NCBI RefSeq assembly: GCF_018614055.1
Contig: NZ_JAGGPB010000039.1
Location: 1 to 64,000 of the forward strand
Source of the DNA: Streptomyces sp. ISL-98
GTDB taxonomy: Bacteria > Actinomycetota > Actinomycetes > Streptomycetales > Streptomycetaceae
Length of the DNA: 64,000 nucleotides
Reading direction: 5' to 3'
Positions 7,931-15,571 of this stretch are shown piece after piece (within the stretch, counting starts at the first letter, position 1; each line of letters opens with the position of its first letter). The position numbers and the translations under genes were made by a program. Below the pieces are notes generated by a model, which made no database searches, was not told the DNA's origin, and saw nothing but the letters and a program-made list of their open reading frames with translations.

Positions 7931-9219
7931 GAAGCGTCCTTTGCTGCGGAGGTGAGGGCGAGGCGGCGGCCGGTTTCGAGGTGCGGGGCGTCGTAGTGGT
8001 GCTGGACGTGCCCGAGCATCGTCAAGAACCCGTCGGCGGTCAGCCGCGGCCTGGAGGCGGGGCGCTCCACGGAGATAGGCATCGATCCGGTGGTCAGCCA
8101 CTTCAGGCGGCCGTCGGGGGCGATGTAGGCGCGGGTTTTCTGGGCGTTGTCGGCGTGCAGGCAGTACGGCACGTCGAGATAGCCGCGCTCGAACGCCGTC
8201 AGGAGTCCTTGGCCGACGTCGTCGGACAGTTCCAGGACCGCTTCGACCAGCGCGCGGGCCTCCTCATACAGGCCCTCCTGTGCGGGCCCGAACACCAGCG
8301 GCGGCTCCTGCGATGCTTCGGATGCGGTTTCCAGGGCCTCGATGTTGTCGGCGACAGTCGGGATCCGGTGCGCTTCGGCAGGGGTTTTGACGATCATCCG
8401 CTCGATGCCGGTGGACTTCGCCAGCAGCGCTGAGGCACGCAGCAGGTCGAGGGCTCCGCCGTGGGTCTGGGGGAAGACACCCATGTAGGTGTAGAGGACG
8501 ACGTGCCATTGCGTGCCGCCCAGGTATTGGGCGGCCAGGCGGCGCAGGGCGGCGATGGCTTCGGCGTCCTGGTCGAGGTGGGTCTGCTGCGCGTAGGACA
8601 GGGAGATGCTGGTGATTCCGTGCTGGCGGAAGAAGATCCCTTCGAGGAGGGAGATGGCGATGAGGAGGCTCGGGGGGCAGAGCTGTCCCAACATGCAGCC
8701 GCCGAAGCTTTCCAGGTGCGCGCCGGGGACCTTCTCCGCTAGGAGCTCGCAGCTTTTCGCCCAGGCGTCGTGTGCTTGTGTGAGGGGGGTGCGACTGTAG
8801 GGCAGGCAGTAGGAGACGGGTCCGCCCTCGGTGGCGTTCAGACCGGCGTCGATGAGCCCCTGGACGATCCCGGCCGGTAGCGGCGACCCGTGGCGTACCT
8901 GGATCGCGAACCCCGGCGCGTCCAGGCCGGCGAGCATTGCCCGGGTGACGTCCGCGCCGTGCGCGACGATCGGGAACCCGTTCAAGTCGCTGTCCTCGTC
9001 CAGTGCCTTGCGCGCGGAGGCGTGGTCACCGACACGGGTGTAACTGTCGAGGGTGATCGTTCCCACCGTCGTCGCGCGGGCCCGGGAGACCGCATACAGC
9101 CCCTCCCGCATCTGGGAGACGGTCGGCATCCCCATGCGCGGCTGCACCACCAGACGGCCCTTTCGCGCGGCCTGGGCGACGGCGTCCCCGAACAGCGACG
9201 CATCGTGTTCGCTGCTCAT
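7927..9219 (-). CDS. Methylaspartate (glutamate) mutase E-subunit-like protein, altered substrate pocket
   Basis: The 430-aa protein has the TIM-barrel pattern of GlmE: V-V-Q-P-R-M-G (24-30), T-L-D-S-Y-T-R (56-62), Q-V-R-H-G-S-P (107-113), N-A-T-E-G-G-P-V-S-Y (128-137) and C-P-P-S-L...L-L-E-G (181-194). Clostridial GlmE grips glutamate with three arginines. Two appear kept (Arg62, Arg109), but the third position, before S-F-G-G, reads Leu169. The Glu that contacts the amino group seems kept as Glu193. A non-glutamate substrate is therefore likely. The protein is shorter than the roughly 480-aa enzyme. Its start overlaps the stop of the S-subunit gene by 4 bp, as expected for a two-subunit enzyme. 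Confidence 0.88.
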   Translation of the reverse strand: MSSEHDASLFGDAVAQAARKGRLVVQPRMGMPTVSQMREGLYAVSRARATTVGTITLDSYTRVGDHASARKALDEDSDLNGFPIVAHGADVTRAMLAGLDAPGFAIQVRHGSPLPAGIVQGLIDAGLNATEGGPVSYCLPYSRTPLTQAHDAWAKSCELLAEKVPGAHLESFGGCMLGQLCPPSLLIAISLLEGIFFRQHGITSISLSYAQQTHLDQDAEAIAALRRLAAQYLGGTQWHVVLYTYMGVFPQTHGGALDLLRASALLAKSTGIERMIVKTPAEAHRIPTVADNIEALETASEASQEPPLVFGPAQEGLYEEARALVEAVLELSDDVGQGLLTAFERGYLDVPYCLHADNAQKTRAYIAPDGRLKWLTTGSMPISVERPASRPRLTADGFLTMLGHVQHHYDAPHLETGRRLALTSAAKDAS

Positions 9220-9692
9220 CCGGTGGCCTCCAGCTCACGCCGCGGGCCGGTCAGGGCGAGGTAGTCGCGGAAGGTGTCGATGCCCTGGCTGTCTTCGAAG
9301 ACCGCCGTGAACCCGGCGTCCATCAACTCAGGGCCGGCCTGGCCCCCTTCCCCGGCCTTGATGTCGAGCTTCCCGCCGATGACGACCGGAAGATCTGCGA
9401 GGTCGAGAAGGGTGCGGATGCGGGTGATGAGGCGTTTTCCGTCGAGGGCGCCGTGGCCGTTGACGCTGGAGATGACGACCATGTCCGGTCGGTGGCGGCG
9501 GGCTTGTTCGATCAGCAGGTCGTCGGGGACGCAGGAGCCGATATTGATGACCTCGTGTCCCATGTCCTCAAGGAGGATCTGGAGGAACACCAGATTCCAG
9601 GTGTGGGAATCGGATGAGGTGGAGGAGACCAGGACACGCCGTTTCGGTTCCCGGTCGGGATGGATAGCCTGTGCGGGCGCAGGAAAAGTCAT
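9216..9692 (-). CDS. Cobalamin-binding S-subunit-like protein of a glutamate-mutase-type enzyme
   Basis: The 158-aa B12-binding Rossmann-like protein starts at ATG 9692 (GGAAG upstream); a GTG at 9707 is an alternative. It keeps the pattern V-L-V-S-S...S-D-S-H-T-W-N, V-I-N-I-G, V-V-I-S-S-V-N-G-H-G and V-V-I-G-G-K. The cobalt-ligating His and its Asp partner are present (D28, H30), but the last position of the DxHxxG motif is Asn33 instead of Gly. With the overlapping E-like subunit it should form an adenosylcobalamin-dependent carbon-skeleton mutase. No repair protein of the MutL/GlmL type is present nearby. Confidence 0.88.
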   Translation of the reverse strand: MTFPAPAQAIHPDREPKRRVLVSSTSSDSHTWNLVFLQILLEDMGHEVINIGSCVPDDLLIEQARRHRPDMVVISSVNGHGALDGKRLITRIRTLLDLADLPVVIGGKLDIKAGEGGQAGPELMDAGFTAVFEDSQGIDTFRDYLALTGPRRELEATG

Positions 9693-9801
9693 GCTCCGTG
9701 CTTCCACTCGTCATGGTGTGGGTGGTGTGGGTGGGGTTTGATGCGCAAAAGAAGGGGGGCTGTGCCCCGGGGTGCGACCCGGAGCACAGCCCTTCGTCCG
9801 G

Positions 9802-10221
9802 TCAGGACCCGGCGGAGACGACCTCTCGGATCGGCTTCTTCGGGGCACGGGGGCTGGCCGGACGGGTCCGGATGGCGAGCACGGTGCAGCCGGAGCTGGA
9901 CGACATGCGGTGCTCGGTGCCGGGGCCTTCGACGACGAGGTCTCCCTTGAAGTAGGACACGCCGTCGCTGTGGTCGAGCTGGCCGTCCAGGACGAGCATC
10001 AGCTCATAGCCCAGGTGCTCGTGGAAGTCGCCGTGGGCGGTCGGCGGGAAGCGCAGCAGCAGGCCGACCGAGTCCTCCCCGGCCGCCTCGTCCGGTGCCC
10101 ACAGGACGTGGTGGTCGACGCCGATCCGGCCGGGCTCGGACCACGGGGTCCAGTCGATGTCCTTCAGCTCGAATCCGGAGCGGAAGACGTTCTTGATGTA
10201 CTTCACTGCCTCTGTGGCCAT
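9802..10221 (-). CDS. Cupin-domain protein of the B12-mutase cluster
   Basis: The 139-aa protein is a single cupin barrel. Motif 1 is H-G-D-F-H-E-H...Y-E-L-M-L-V-L-D-G, and motif 2 follows as G-D-L-V-V-E-G-P-G-T-E-H. The His/His/Glu ligands for a metal are present, so it could be a small dioxygenase, isomerase or a metabolite-binding sensor. The ATG (10221-10219) shares one base with the stop of the haloperoxidase-like gene, so the genes are translationally coupled. 109 bp separate its end from the S-subunit start. The reaction cannot be read from sequence. Confidence 0.85.
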   Translation of the reverse strand: MATEAVKYIKNVFRSGFELKDIDWTPWSEPGRIGVDHHVLWAPDEAAGEDSVGLLLRFPPTAHGDFHEHLGYELMLVLDGQLDHSDGVSYFKGDLVVEGPGTEHRMSSSSGCTVLAIRTRPASPRAPKKPIREVVSAGS

Positions 10222-11744
10222 TACTGCTGCTCCTTGGTGTGGGTTCCGTTGAAGTAGGACTGGGAGACCTTCCACACGTCCTTGGCCAGGACTCGGCCCT
10301 GCTTGTCGGCGGAGTCGTGGTCGAACTTCCAGTGGGCTCCGCCGTAGATGCGGGAGTCGCCGACTTCCTTGGCCGCTTCGGAGAAGGTGTCCCACTTCAG
10401 GGGGACCTCCTTGGACGGCATACCGGGCTCGATCTTGGAAGAGCCGGCCTTGATGACGCCGGTGTTTCCGTAGCGGTCGGAGCCGGTGTAGAGCTTGAGG
10501 GTCTCGGCGGCGACGGCGGTGAAGCCGGTGTGGCCGGAGCCGTAGGCGGCGAACGCGGGGGTCTTCAGGTACGGAGTCCAGGTCTCGCCCTTGATGGTCT
10601 GGGTGCCCTTGCCGGGGCCGGCCCAGCCCCTGATGTCCTTGCCCGCCATGGCGTAGCGGATCATCGTGATCGGGCGGCCGTAGTCGTGGGTGACCTTCGT
10701 CATCCAGTCGACGACGGACTCATCTCCCTCGGCGAGGTTGAGGGCGAAGAACATCTTCACGTCCTCGTCCAGGGTGTGCTTGTCGCGCTGGGAGACGAAC
10801 GCGGCCCACTCCTGCGGGATGGAGGAGGAGGTGGAACCGGGGTACTGCCAGTGTTCGGCGATGGCCTTCTGGCGTTCGGTGAGGTTCGCGTTGACCTTCA
10901 TCTGCTCAGCGATGGCCTTACTGGCCTCCGCGCTGCCGTACTTCGGCGGCTTCGGGGACAGGTAGGTCCTGGTGTCCTTTACCGCGTACGGCTTCCCGGT
11001 GGCGAACTGCGGGGTCAGGAAGTTGTGCACCATGCCGTCGGGCGTCTTGAGCGGGGCCCACCGGTCGGGGTACTTCAGGGCTTCCTTGTCGAACTTCGCG
11101 ATCTCCTGCGGCGGGTTGACCGGTGTGTAGTAGCCCACGGGGACCTTGTACGGGGGGTCGGCCTTCTGGTTGCTGCCGTCGTCGGCGCGGTCCTTGATGA
11201 CCGCGTCGGCGGCCTTGAGGGCTATCTCCTGCGCCGATCCGGCCTTGGGGTTGTCGGTGTAGGCGATGCTGTAGCCGAGGTCGGTCAGCTTCTTGTCGAA
11301 GGTGGCCTTCTGCTCGGGGAAGATGTCTGTCAGAACGCGGTGGGCGGCGTAGCTGATCGCGGCCTGCTTGTTGGCGTCGGTGCGCTCGGCTGCCGGTCGG
11401 CGCAGGTCTGCGCCGTACTGGGTGCCCACGGCCTTGCTGTCGTAGGCGGCCCATGCGTCGTACATGGCCATGTGGATGATGGCGAAGGCGCGGGCGCCGA
11501 CGGGCGGGGAGGTGGGGTGCATCTTCCCGGCCTGCGCGGTGCTCAGGGCGCCGGTCATCATCTTGTTCCACTGGATGACGACGTTGGTGCTTTCGGCCTT
11601 CGCTGACGGCTTGGCCGTGGCGGGGGGTGCCGGGTTGGCGTTGGCGGTCAGGGTGACCGCGCCGGTGGTCAGGGCGACGGCGGCGACGATGCCGGCGCTC
11701 AAGCGGATACGGTTTTTCGATGTGCGGCGGTGCTTGGTACTCAA
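10221..11744 (-). CDS. Secreted vanadium-dependent haloperoxidase-like PAP2 protein
   Basis: The 507-aa protein has an N-terminal signal sequence (Arg-rich start, hydrophobic stretch about 16-35, A-N-A cleavage region). It carries the complete three-part oxyanion site shared by vanadate haloperoxidases and type-2 acid phosphatases: Lys350...Arg357-Pro358 (KX6RP), Ser403-Gly404-His405, and Ser464-Arg465...His471...Asp475 (SRX5HX3D). Length and spacing fit the actinobacterial vanadium haloperoxidase-like family better than small PAP2 phosphatases (about 200 aa). Halide specificity cannot be predicted. Being exported, it may act on the cluster product outside the membrane, or it may be a phosphatase. 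Confidence 0.88.
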   Translation of the reverse strand: MSTKHRRTSKNRIRLSAGIVAAVALTTGAVTLTANANPAPPATAKPSAKAESTNVVIQWNKMMTGALSTAQAGKMHPTSPPVGARAFAIIHMAMYDAWAAYDSKAVGTQYGADLRRPAAERTDANKQAAISYAAHRVLTDIFPEQKATFDKKLTDLGYSIAYTDNPKAGSAQEIALKAADAVIKDRADDGSNQKADPPYKVPVGYYTPVNPPQEIAKFDKEALKYPDRWAPLKTPDGMVHNFLTPQFATGKPYAVKDTRTYLSPKPPKYGSAEASKAIAEQMKVNANLTERQKAIAEHWQYPGSTSSSIPQEWAAFVSQRDKHTLDEDVKMFFALNLAEGDESVVDWMTKVTHDYGRPITMIRYAMAGKDIRGWAGPGKGTQTIKGETWTPYLKTPAFAAYGSGHTGFTAVAAETLKLYTGSDRYGNTGVIKAGSSKIEPGMPSKEVPLKWDTFSEAAKEVGDSRIYGGAHWKFDHDSADKQGRVLAKDVWKVSQSYFNGTHTKEQQ

Positions 11745-11796
11745 GGGTGTCCGTGTCCTCAGGGTTGGTGCGTGATGGGCTTGGGCGTGGGGGGAT

Positions 11797-12435
11797 TTAC
11801 TCGGGCCAGGCGGAGTTCTCGATGACCTGAACGAAGTTGGGCCGCACGTAGCCGTCGGTGAAGCGCTCCAGGACGTCGGCCTTGACGTTGCCGAAGGTGG
11901 TGGCCGGGCGGCGGGTGATGCCGTCGTTGAAAGCCTGGAGAATCTGGCGCTTGAAGTCCGGGCGCGGGTGGGCGGCCGTGACGGCGGTGCGGGTCTCGTC
12001 CGACACGTCGTGGTAGCCGATGCCCAGGACGTCGAGTTCGACGCCGGCGGTGACCAGGGCGACTTCGGGGGCCATGAGGGTGGGGATCTCGGGGGTGGTG
12101 TGCAGGGCGATGCCCTCCCACACCAAGCGGGCCTTGTCCTCGTCGATGCCGTGGGAGAGAAGGAACTTGCGGGCCTCGTTGGCGCCGTCGATCTCGAACC
12201 GGGTGCCGTTGTCGCGGTAGGGCTCGGTCAGGCCGAGGTCATGGAACATGGCGCCGACGTAGAGGAGTTCGGCGTCGAAGGTGAGGCCGCGGCGACCTCC
12301 CTGGATCGCACCCCAGATGAACACGCGGCGGGAGTGGTGGTAGATCAGGTCGTCGGTGGCCTCGCGGATCAGCTCGGTCGCTTCCTTGGCGATCTGGCTG
12401 TCGGGGATGGCGATTCCGGCGATGGTTTCAGACAT
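11797..12435 (-). CDS. HD-domain protein, cyanamide-hydratase-like
   Basis: The 212-aa protein starts at ATG 12435, downstream of GAGGTACCCCC. Helical HD-superfamily motifs are visible: Y-H-H-S-R-R-V-F (32-39), the HD pair in M-F-H-D-L-G-L-T (63-70), then A-L-H-T-T-P-E-I and a later Asp. This arrangement, with HTT-P-E-I after the HD pair, matches the HD family that includes fungal cyanamide hydratase and many uncharacterised bacterial proteins, and not nucleotide phosphodiesterases with a GYP motif. It probably binds Fe or Zn and hydrolyses or hydrates a small molecule. It sits between the membrane protein and the haloperoxidase-like gene in the mutase operon. Confidence 0.85.
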   Translation of the reverse strand: MSETIAGIAIPDSQIAKEATELIREATDDLIYHHSRRVFIWGAIQGGRRGLTFDAELLYVGAMFHDLGLTEPYRDNGTRFEIDGANEARKFLLSHGIDEDKARLVWEGIALHTTPEIPTLMAPEVALVTAGVELDVLGIGYHDVSDETRTAVTAAHPRPDFKRQILQAFNDGITRRPATTFGNVKADVLERFTDGYVRPNFVQVIENSAWPE

Positions 12436-12497
12436 GGGGGTACCTCGGTTTCTGCCCTGCAGGGGGCGATGGGGTGAACAAAGGGGGATGGCGGGGT

Positions 12498-12977
12498 CTA
12501 CCACCAGTAGGCGGGGTAGGCCGCCTGGGCCTTGACCCGGCCCGCTGCGACGCCGACGGCGACGAGGATGACCGACGCGAGCGCGAGCAACGGCAGGAAC
12601 ACCAGCGCGTCCGGCGCTGTCGCGGCGACGATGACAGCGGTGGCCGCGGCCGGTGAGTGGGGGGTGCGGGCGATCATCATCACGCCGAGCGCGAGACCGC
12701 CGGCGACCGCCGCGGACCATACGGAACTTCCCGCTACCGCGAGGACCACGAACCCGGTGATGGCTGAAAGGAGTTGACCTCCTACCACGCTGCGCGGCTG
12801 GGCGAGCGGGAGGGCGGGCGCCCCGTAGACGAGTGCTGCGCTTGCCGCGAGTGGCGGGATCAGCAGGACCTGCCCGGTGGCCTTGCCTACTGTGACCAGG
12901 GCGACCAGGCCGATCACCGCCGCTGCGGTGGCGGCGGCGATGACGTTCCATGAGGCCCTGGGTGGTGCCTTACTCAC
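12498..12977 (-). CDS. HPP-family integral membrane protein, first gene of the mutase operon
   Basis: GTG 12977 (AAAGGTGG upstream) gives 159 aa with four to five hydrophobic spans and the HPP-type pattern: V-L-L-I-P-P-L-A-A-S-A-A-L-V-Y-G-A-P-x-x-P-L-A-Q-P-R, then H-S-P-A-A-A-T-A near residue 110. HPP proteins are related to a chloroplast nitrite transporter and often sit in cyanobacterial and actinobacterial operons. Transport of a small anion or of the product is possible. It leads the operon, 62 bp before the HD gene. Confidence 0.75.
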   Translation of the reverse strand: MSKAPPRASWNVIAAATAAAVIGLVALVTVGKATGQVLLIPPLAASAALVYGAPALPLAQPRSVVGGQLLSAITGFVVLAVAGSSVWSAAVAGGLALGVMMIARTPHSPAAATAVIVAATAPDALVFLPLLALASVILVAVGVAAGRVKAQAAYPAYWW

Positions 12978-13030
12978 AGGGACAGATACCACCTTTCGGA
13001 TTTCGGTGTGTTTTTCAACCGGCCATGGGA

Positions 13031-13060
13031 ACGCTAATTCGAGTGCCGCTCCAGGCTCAA
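13031..13060 (-). promoter_or_regulatory. Candidate promoter of the B12-mutase operon
   Basis: On the minus strand TTGAGC (13060-13055) and TAGCGT (13036-13031) are separated by 18 bp, a fair match to a Streptomyces vegetative promoter. It lies about 54 bp upstream of the first start. A dyad ATGGGGCCCAT lies a little further upstream and could bind the LysR regulator. Assignment is by eye. Confidence 0.35.
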
Positions 13061-13126
13061 ATACGTCCATGCATGGGCCCCATAAGCCCACCGACCCCTA
13101 AAAGATCTTTATGGCGGGGGTCGCGA

Positions 13127-13387
13127 TCACCTATGGCTCCCTTCGTCACAGCCGTCGAGCATCTGGCGGTGGCAGTAGCCGTCGGTCTGTCCGCCCCGTC
13201 CTTCCAGCCAGACCGGGACCGGCGACAACGGCCGCACGGCCGCCCACTCCGCGTCCGTCATGTCCGACGGACAGCGGCGTTCACGGTCCGGGCGATCGGC
13301 TGCGTTGCCGTACACGTGCGCGAGGCAATCGCACGACTGGGCAGCCGAGTTGAAGTCAACGGGCGCGGGCGCATACAACAACGACAA
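13127..13387 (-). pseudogene. IS5-family transposase N-terminal remnant
   Basis: The minus-strand frame contains C-P-S-D-M-T-D-A-E-W-A-A-V-R-P-L, then V-P-V-W-L-E-G-R-G-G-Q and G-Y-C-H-R-Q-M-L-D, the well-known start of Streptomyces IS5/IS1647-type transposases. It then loses the frame after about 86 codons. The catalytic domain is missing. It separates the mutase operon from the LysR/beta-lactamase pair. The remaining bases to 13595 hold nothing recognisable. Confidence 0.75.
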
Positions 13388-13595
13388 CAGGGCATCCCGG
13401 CGTCGCTCGGTCAGATTCGCATCCCCGAGCTACCGAGAGGCGCTGCCCTCAGCACGCCACCGCCGGAGTTGACCCGCGCCAGCACCCATGGCGAGGTTGG
13501 AAAGAGCTCACTGACTGATCCGAAAGAAACGGCCTAGCCAAGTGGGAGCGTTTGACGGTCTCCCGCGATGCGGCGCAGACGTCGGACTCACTCAT

Positions 13596-14564
13596 CTAGT
13601 CGTACACCACCGACCACGGGCGGGGCGCCCCGCCCTGCGGGCGCGGGCTGTCGTCGCGGCGCAGGGCCGCCGTACGGTCGCGGGCGAGCACGTCGGCTGC
13701 GAGCTCCGCGAAGTGGGGGGCGGCCGGGTGGGCAGACCGGTCGGCGGACCAGGCGCCAGTGATCCGCTGGGTGAGGGGGCGGCCTGCCAGCGGCCGCCAG
13801 GCGACGCGGGGTTCCTTGCGGGCCACCGGCCCCTGGTCGAAGGCGATTCCGTGTCCAGCAGTGACCAGGGCCAGCAGGAACTCAGAGTTGGAGGCGTGCC
13901 GGAGGCGGCCGGGCACGAGGCCCTCGGCGCGACAGATGTCGAGGATCCGGTCGTACCAACCGGGGGCATGGGCACGCGGGAAGAGCACCAGATCGTGGCC
14001 GGACAGTTCGCCGAGCGCGACCTCCGGGAGCCGGGCCAGCGGTGAGCTGCGGGGCAGGACAACTCCGAGTTCCACGGAGACCTCCGGGCCGAGGCGAAGC
14101 TCGGTGGCGTCCACGGGCTGGTGGACGAGGCCGACGTCGAGTCCACCGGAGGCGAGCAGCCGCAGTTGTTCCTCGGTGGTGACCTCCTGCAGATCGACGG
14201 ACAGACCCGGGGAGTGCTCCGCGCAGGCAGCGAGCAGCGTGGACAGCATCGCGGCTGTGGTGTCGGGAGGTACGCCTGCGCGCAGGGTGCCCAGGCCCCC
14301 GTCCCCGGCGCGCCGGGCCAGCGTCCGCAACCGGTCCTCGCGGGCGAGGAGTTCGCGTGCCTCGTCCAGCAGGACCATCCCGGCGGCGGTCAGTCGTATC
14401 TGGCGGTGTGATCGGTCGAACAGCTCGGCGCCGAGGTCCTTCTCCAGTCTGCGTACCGCCTGGCTGAGCGGCGGCTGAGCCATGCCCAGTTGGTCGGCGG
14501 CACGGCTGAAGTGCAGCTCGTCGGCGACGGTGATGAAAATGCGCAGGTGGCGCAAGAGGTCCAC
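13596..14564 (-). CDS. LysR-family regulator divergent from a beta-lactamase-like gene
   Basis: GTG 14564 (AAGGTCCTGA upstream) gives a 322-aa LTTR; an ATG further upstream would overlap the divergent gene and is less likely. The HTH (about 1-60) contains F-S-R-A-A-D-Q-L-G-M-A-Q-P-P-L-S-Q-A-V-R-R-L-E, and the effector domain follows. It is head-to-head with a serine beta-lactamase-fold gene, only 30 bp apart, the arrangement of ampR/ampC-like and Streptomyces bla regulator pairs. One LTTR site in the gap could control both genes. The last 25 or so residues are low-complexity and Pro/Arg-rich. Confidence 0.92.
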   Translation of the reverse strand: MDLLRHLRIFITVADELHFSRAADQLGMAQPPLSQAVRRLEKDLGAELFDRSHRQIRLTAAGMVLLDEARELLAREDRLRTLARRAGDGGLGTLRAGVPPDTTAAMLSTLLAACAEHSPGLSVDLQEVTTEEQLRLLASGGLDVGLVHQPVDATELRLGPEVSVELGVVLPRSSPLARLPEVALGELSGHDLVLFPRAHAPGWYDRILDICRAEGLVPGRLRHASNSEFLLALVTAGHGIAFDQGPVARKEPRVAWRPLAGRPLTQRITGAWSADRSAHPAAPHFAELAADVLARDRTAALRRDDSPRPQGGAPRPWSVVYD

Positions 14565-14594
14565 ACTCAGGACCTTACGTGAGAGGGGAAACTG

Positions 14595-15488
14595 GTGGTC
14601 GAGGAACGGATCCGCGAGGTCTTCGCGGGGGCGGGCGCCGAGGGATTGCTGCATGCGATCCCTGTCGGCATGGAGCCGGGTGCCGAGGAGGTGGCGGTCG
14701 GCGCGGACGAGTCCGTCGTGATCGCTTCGATTTTCAAGGTGCTGCTGGTTTTGGAGTTTGCCCGGCAGGCCGCCGCCGGCCAGCTCGATGTCCGCGAGCG
14801 CATACGGGTGACGGCGGCCGACCGGCTCGGCGGCTGGGGCACGGCCGGCTGTATGGACGACGTCGAGCTGTCGCTGCGCGATCTGGCCCTCTTCGCGATG
14901 TCGGTCAGCGACAATTCAGCGGCGGATCTGCTGCTGGCGCGGGTCGGCCTGGACACGGTGCGGCTTCTCGCCGGGGAACTCGGGCTCGACAGAACCGTGA
15001 TCGTGGGCGGCCCTCGTGACGTACTGGAGTCGATGCTCACCGAGGTCGGGGCACGCGACGAGGCAGAGTTCGCCGTCCGTTACCCGGCTTTGCCGGATGA
15101 CCGCAAGAGACGGCTGAGCGTGTTGGATCCCCGGCGGACCAACGCCAGCACGCCCCGCGAGATCACCGAGCTGCTGCGTCTCATCTGGCGTGATGAAGCG
15201 GGCCCGCCGGAAGCCTGCGCCCAGGTACGGGATTTGATGAGCCGTCAAGTATTCCGGCACCGGCTGGTTTCGGGTTTTCCCGACGAGGTGACGGTCGCGG
15301 CGAAGACCGGCACCCTGCCGGGGCTGCACATGGAGGCTGGGGTCGTTCGGTATCCCGACGGCAGCTGCTATGCGGTCTCCGTCTTCGCCCGTACGCGGGA
15401 GCTGAACGCCTCACGGCCGGCAGTGGACGCCGCGATCGGCGCCGCGGCCAGGATCGCCGTCGACTTCCTGCAGAGCACAGGCGTGTGA
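14595..15488 (+). CDS. Class A beta-lactamase-fold serine hydrolase without signal peptide
   Basis: GTG 14595 (GAGAGGGG upstream) gives 297 aa. The three penicillin-recognising motifs are all present: S-I-F-K (Ser45-Lys48), S-D-N (105-107) and K-T-G (237-239), with class A spacing. The omega-loop element E-x-x-L-N is not clear: the region reads L-D-P-R-R-T-N (177-183), so the general-base Glu seems lost. There is no export signal, although beta-lactamases act outside the membrane. It may therefore be a cytoplasmic esterase, transpeptidase-like hydrolase or decayed resistance enzyme. It is divergent from a LysR gene that probably regulates it. Confidence 0.88.
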   Translation: MVEERIREVFAGAGAEGLLHAIPVGMEPGAEEVAVGADESVVIASIFKVLLVLEFARQAAAGQLDVRERIRVTAADRLGGWGTAGCMDDVELSLRDLALFAMSVSDNSAADLLLARVGLDTVRLLAGELGLDRTVIVGGPRDVLESMLTEVGARDEAEFAVRYPALPDDRKRRLSVLDPRRTNASTPREITELLRLIWRDEAGPPEACAQVRDLMSRQVFRHRLVSGFPDEVTVAAKTGTLPGLHMEAGVVRYPDGSCYAVSVFARTRELNASRPAVDAAIGAAARIAVDFLQSTGV

Positions 15489-15571
15489 CCTGGTCTCATA
15501 TACGTTTGCATATAGGGACGGCAGTGTTTTGATCTTGGACGAAGGTGGTCGGTTCCTGATCTCCTGACGCC

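Noticed and set aside
9693..9801. Search for a cobalamin riboswitch upstream of the mutase genes
   Set aside because: No B12-box-like sequence was found here or upstream of the operon start; the gap is too short for the aptamer.
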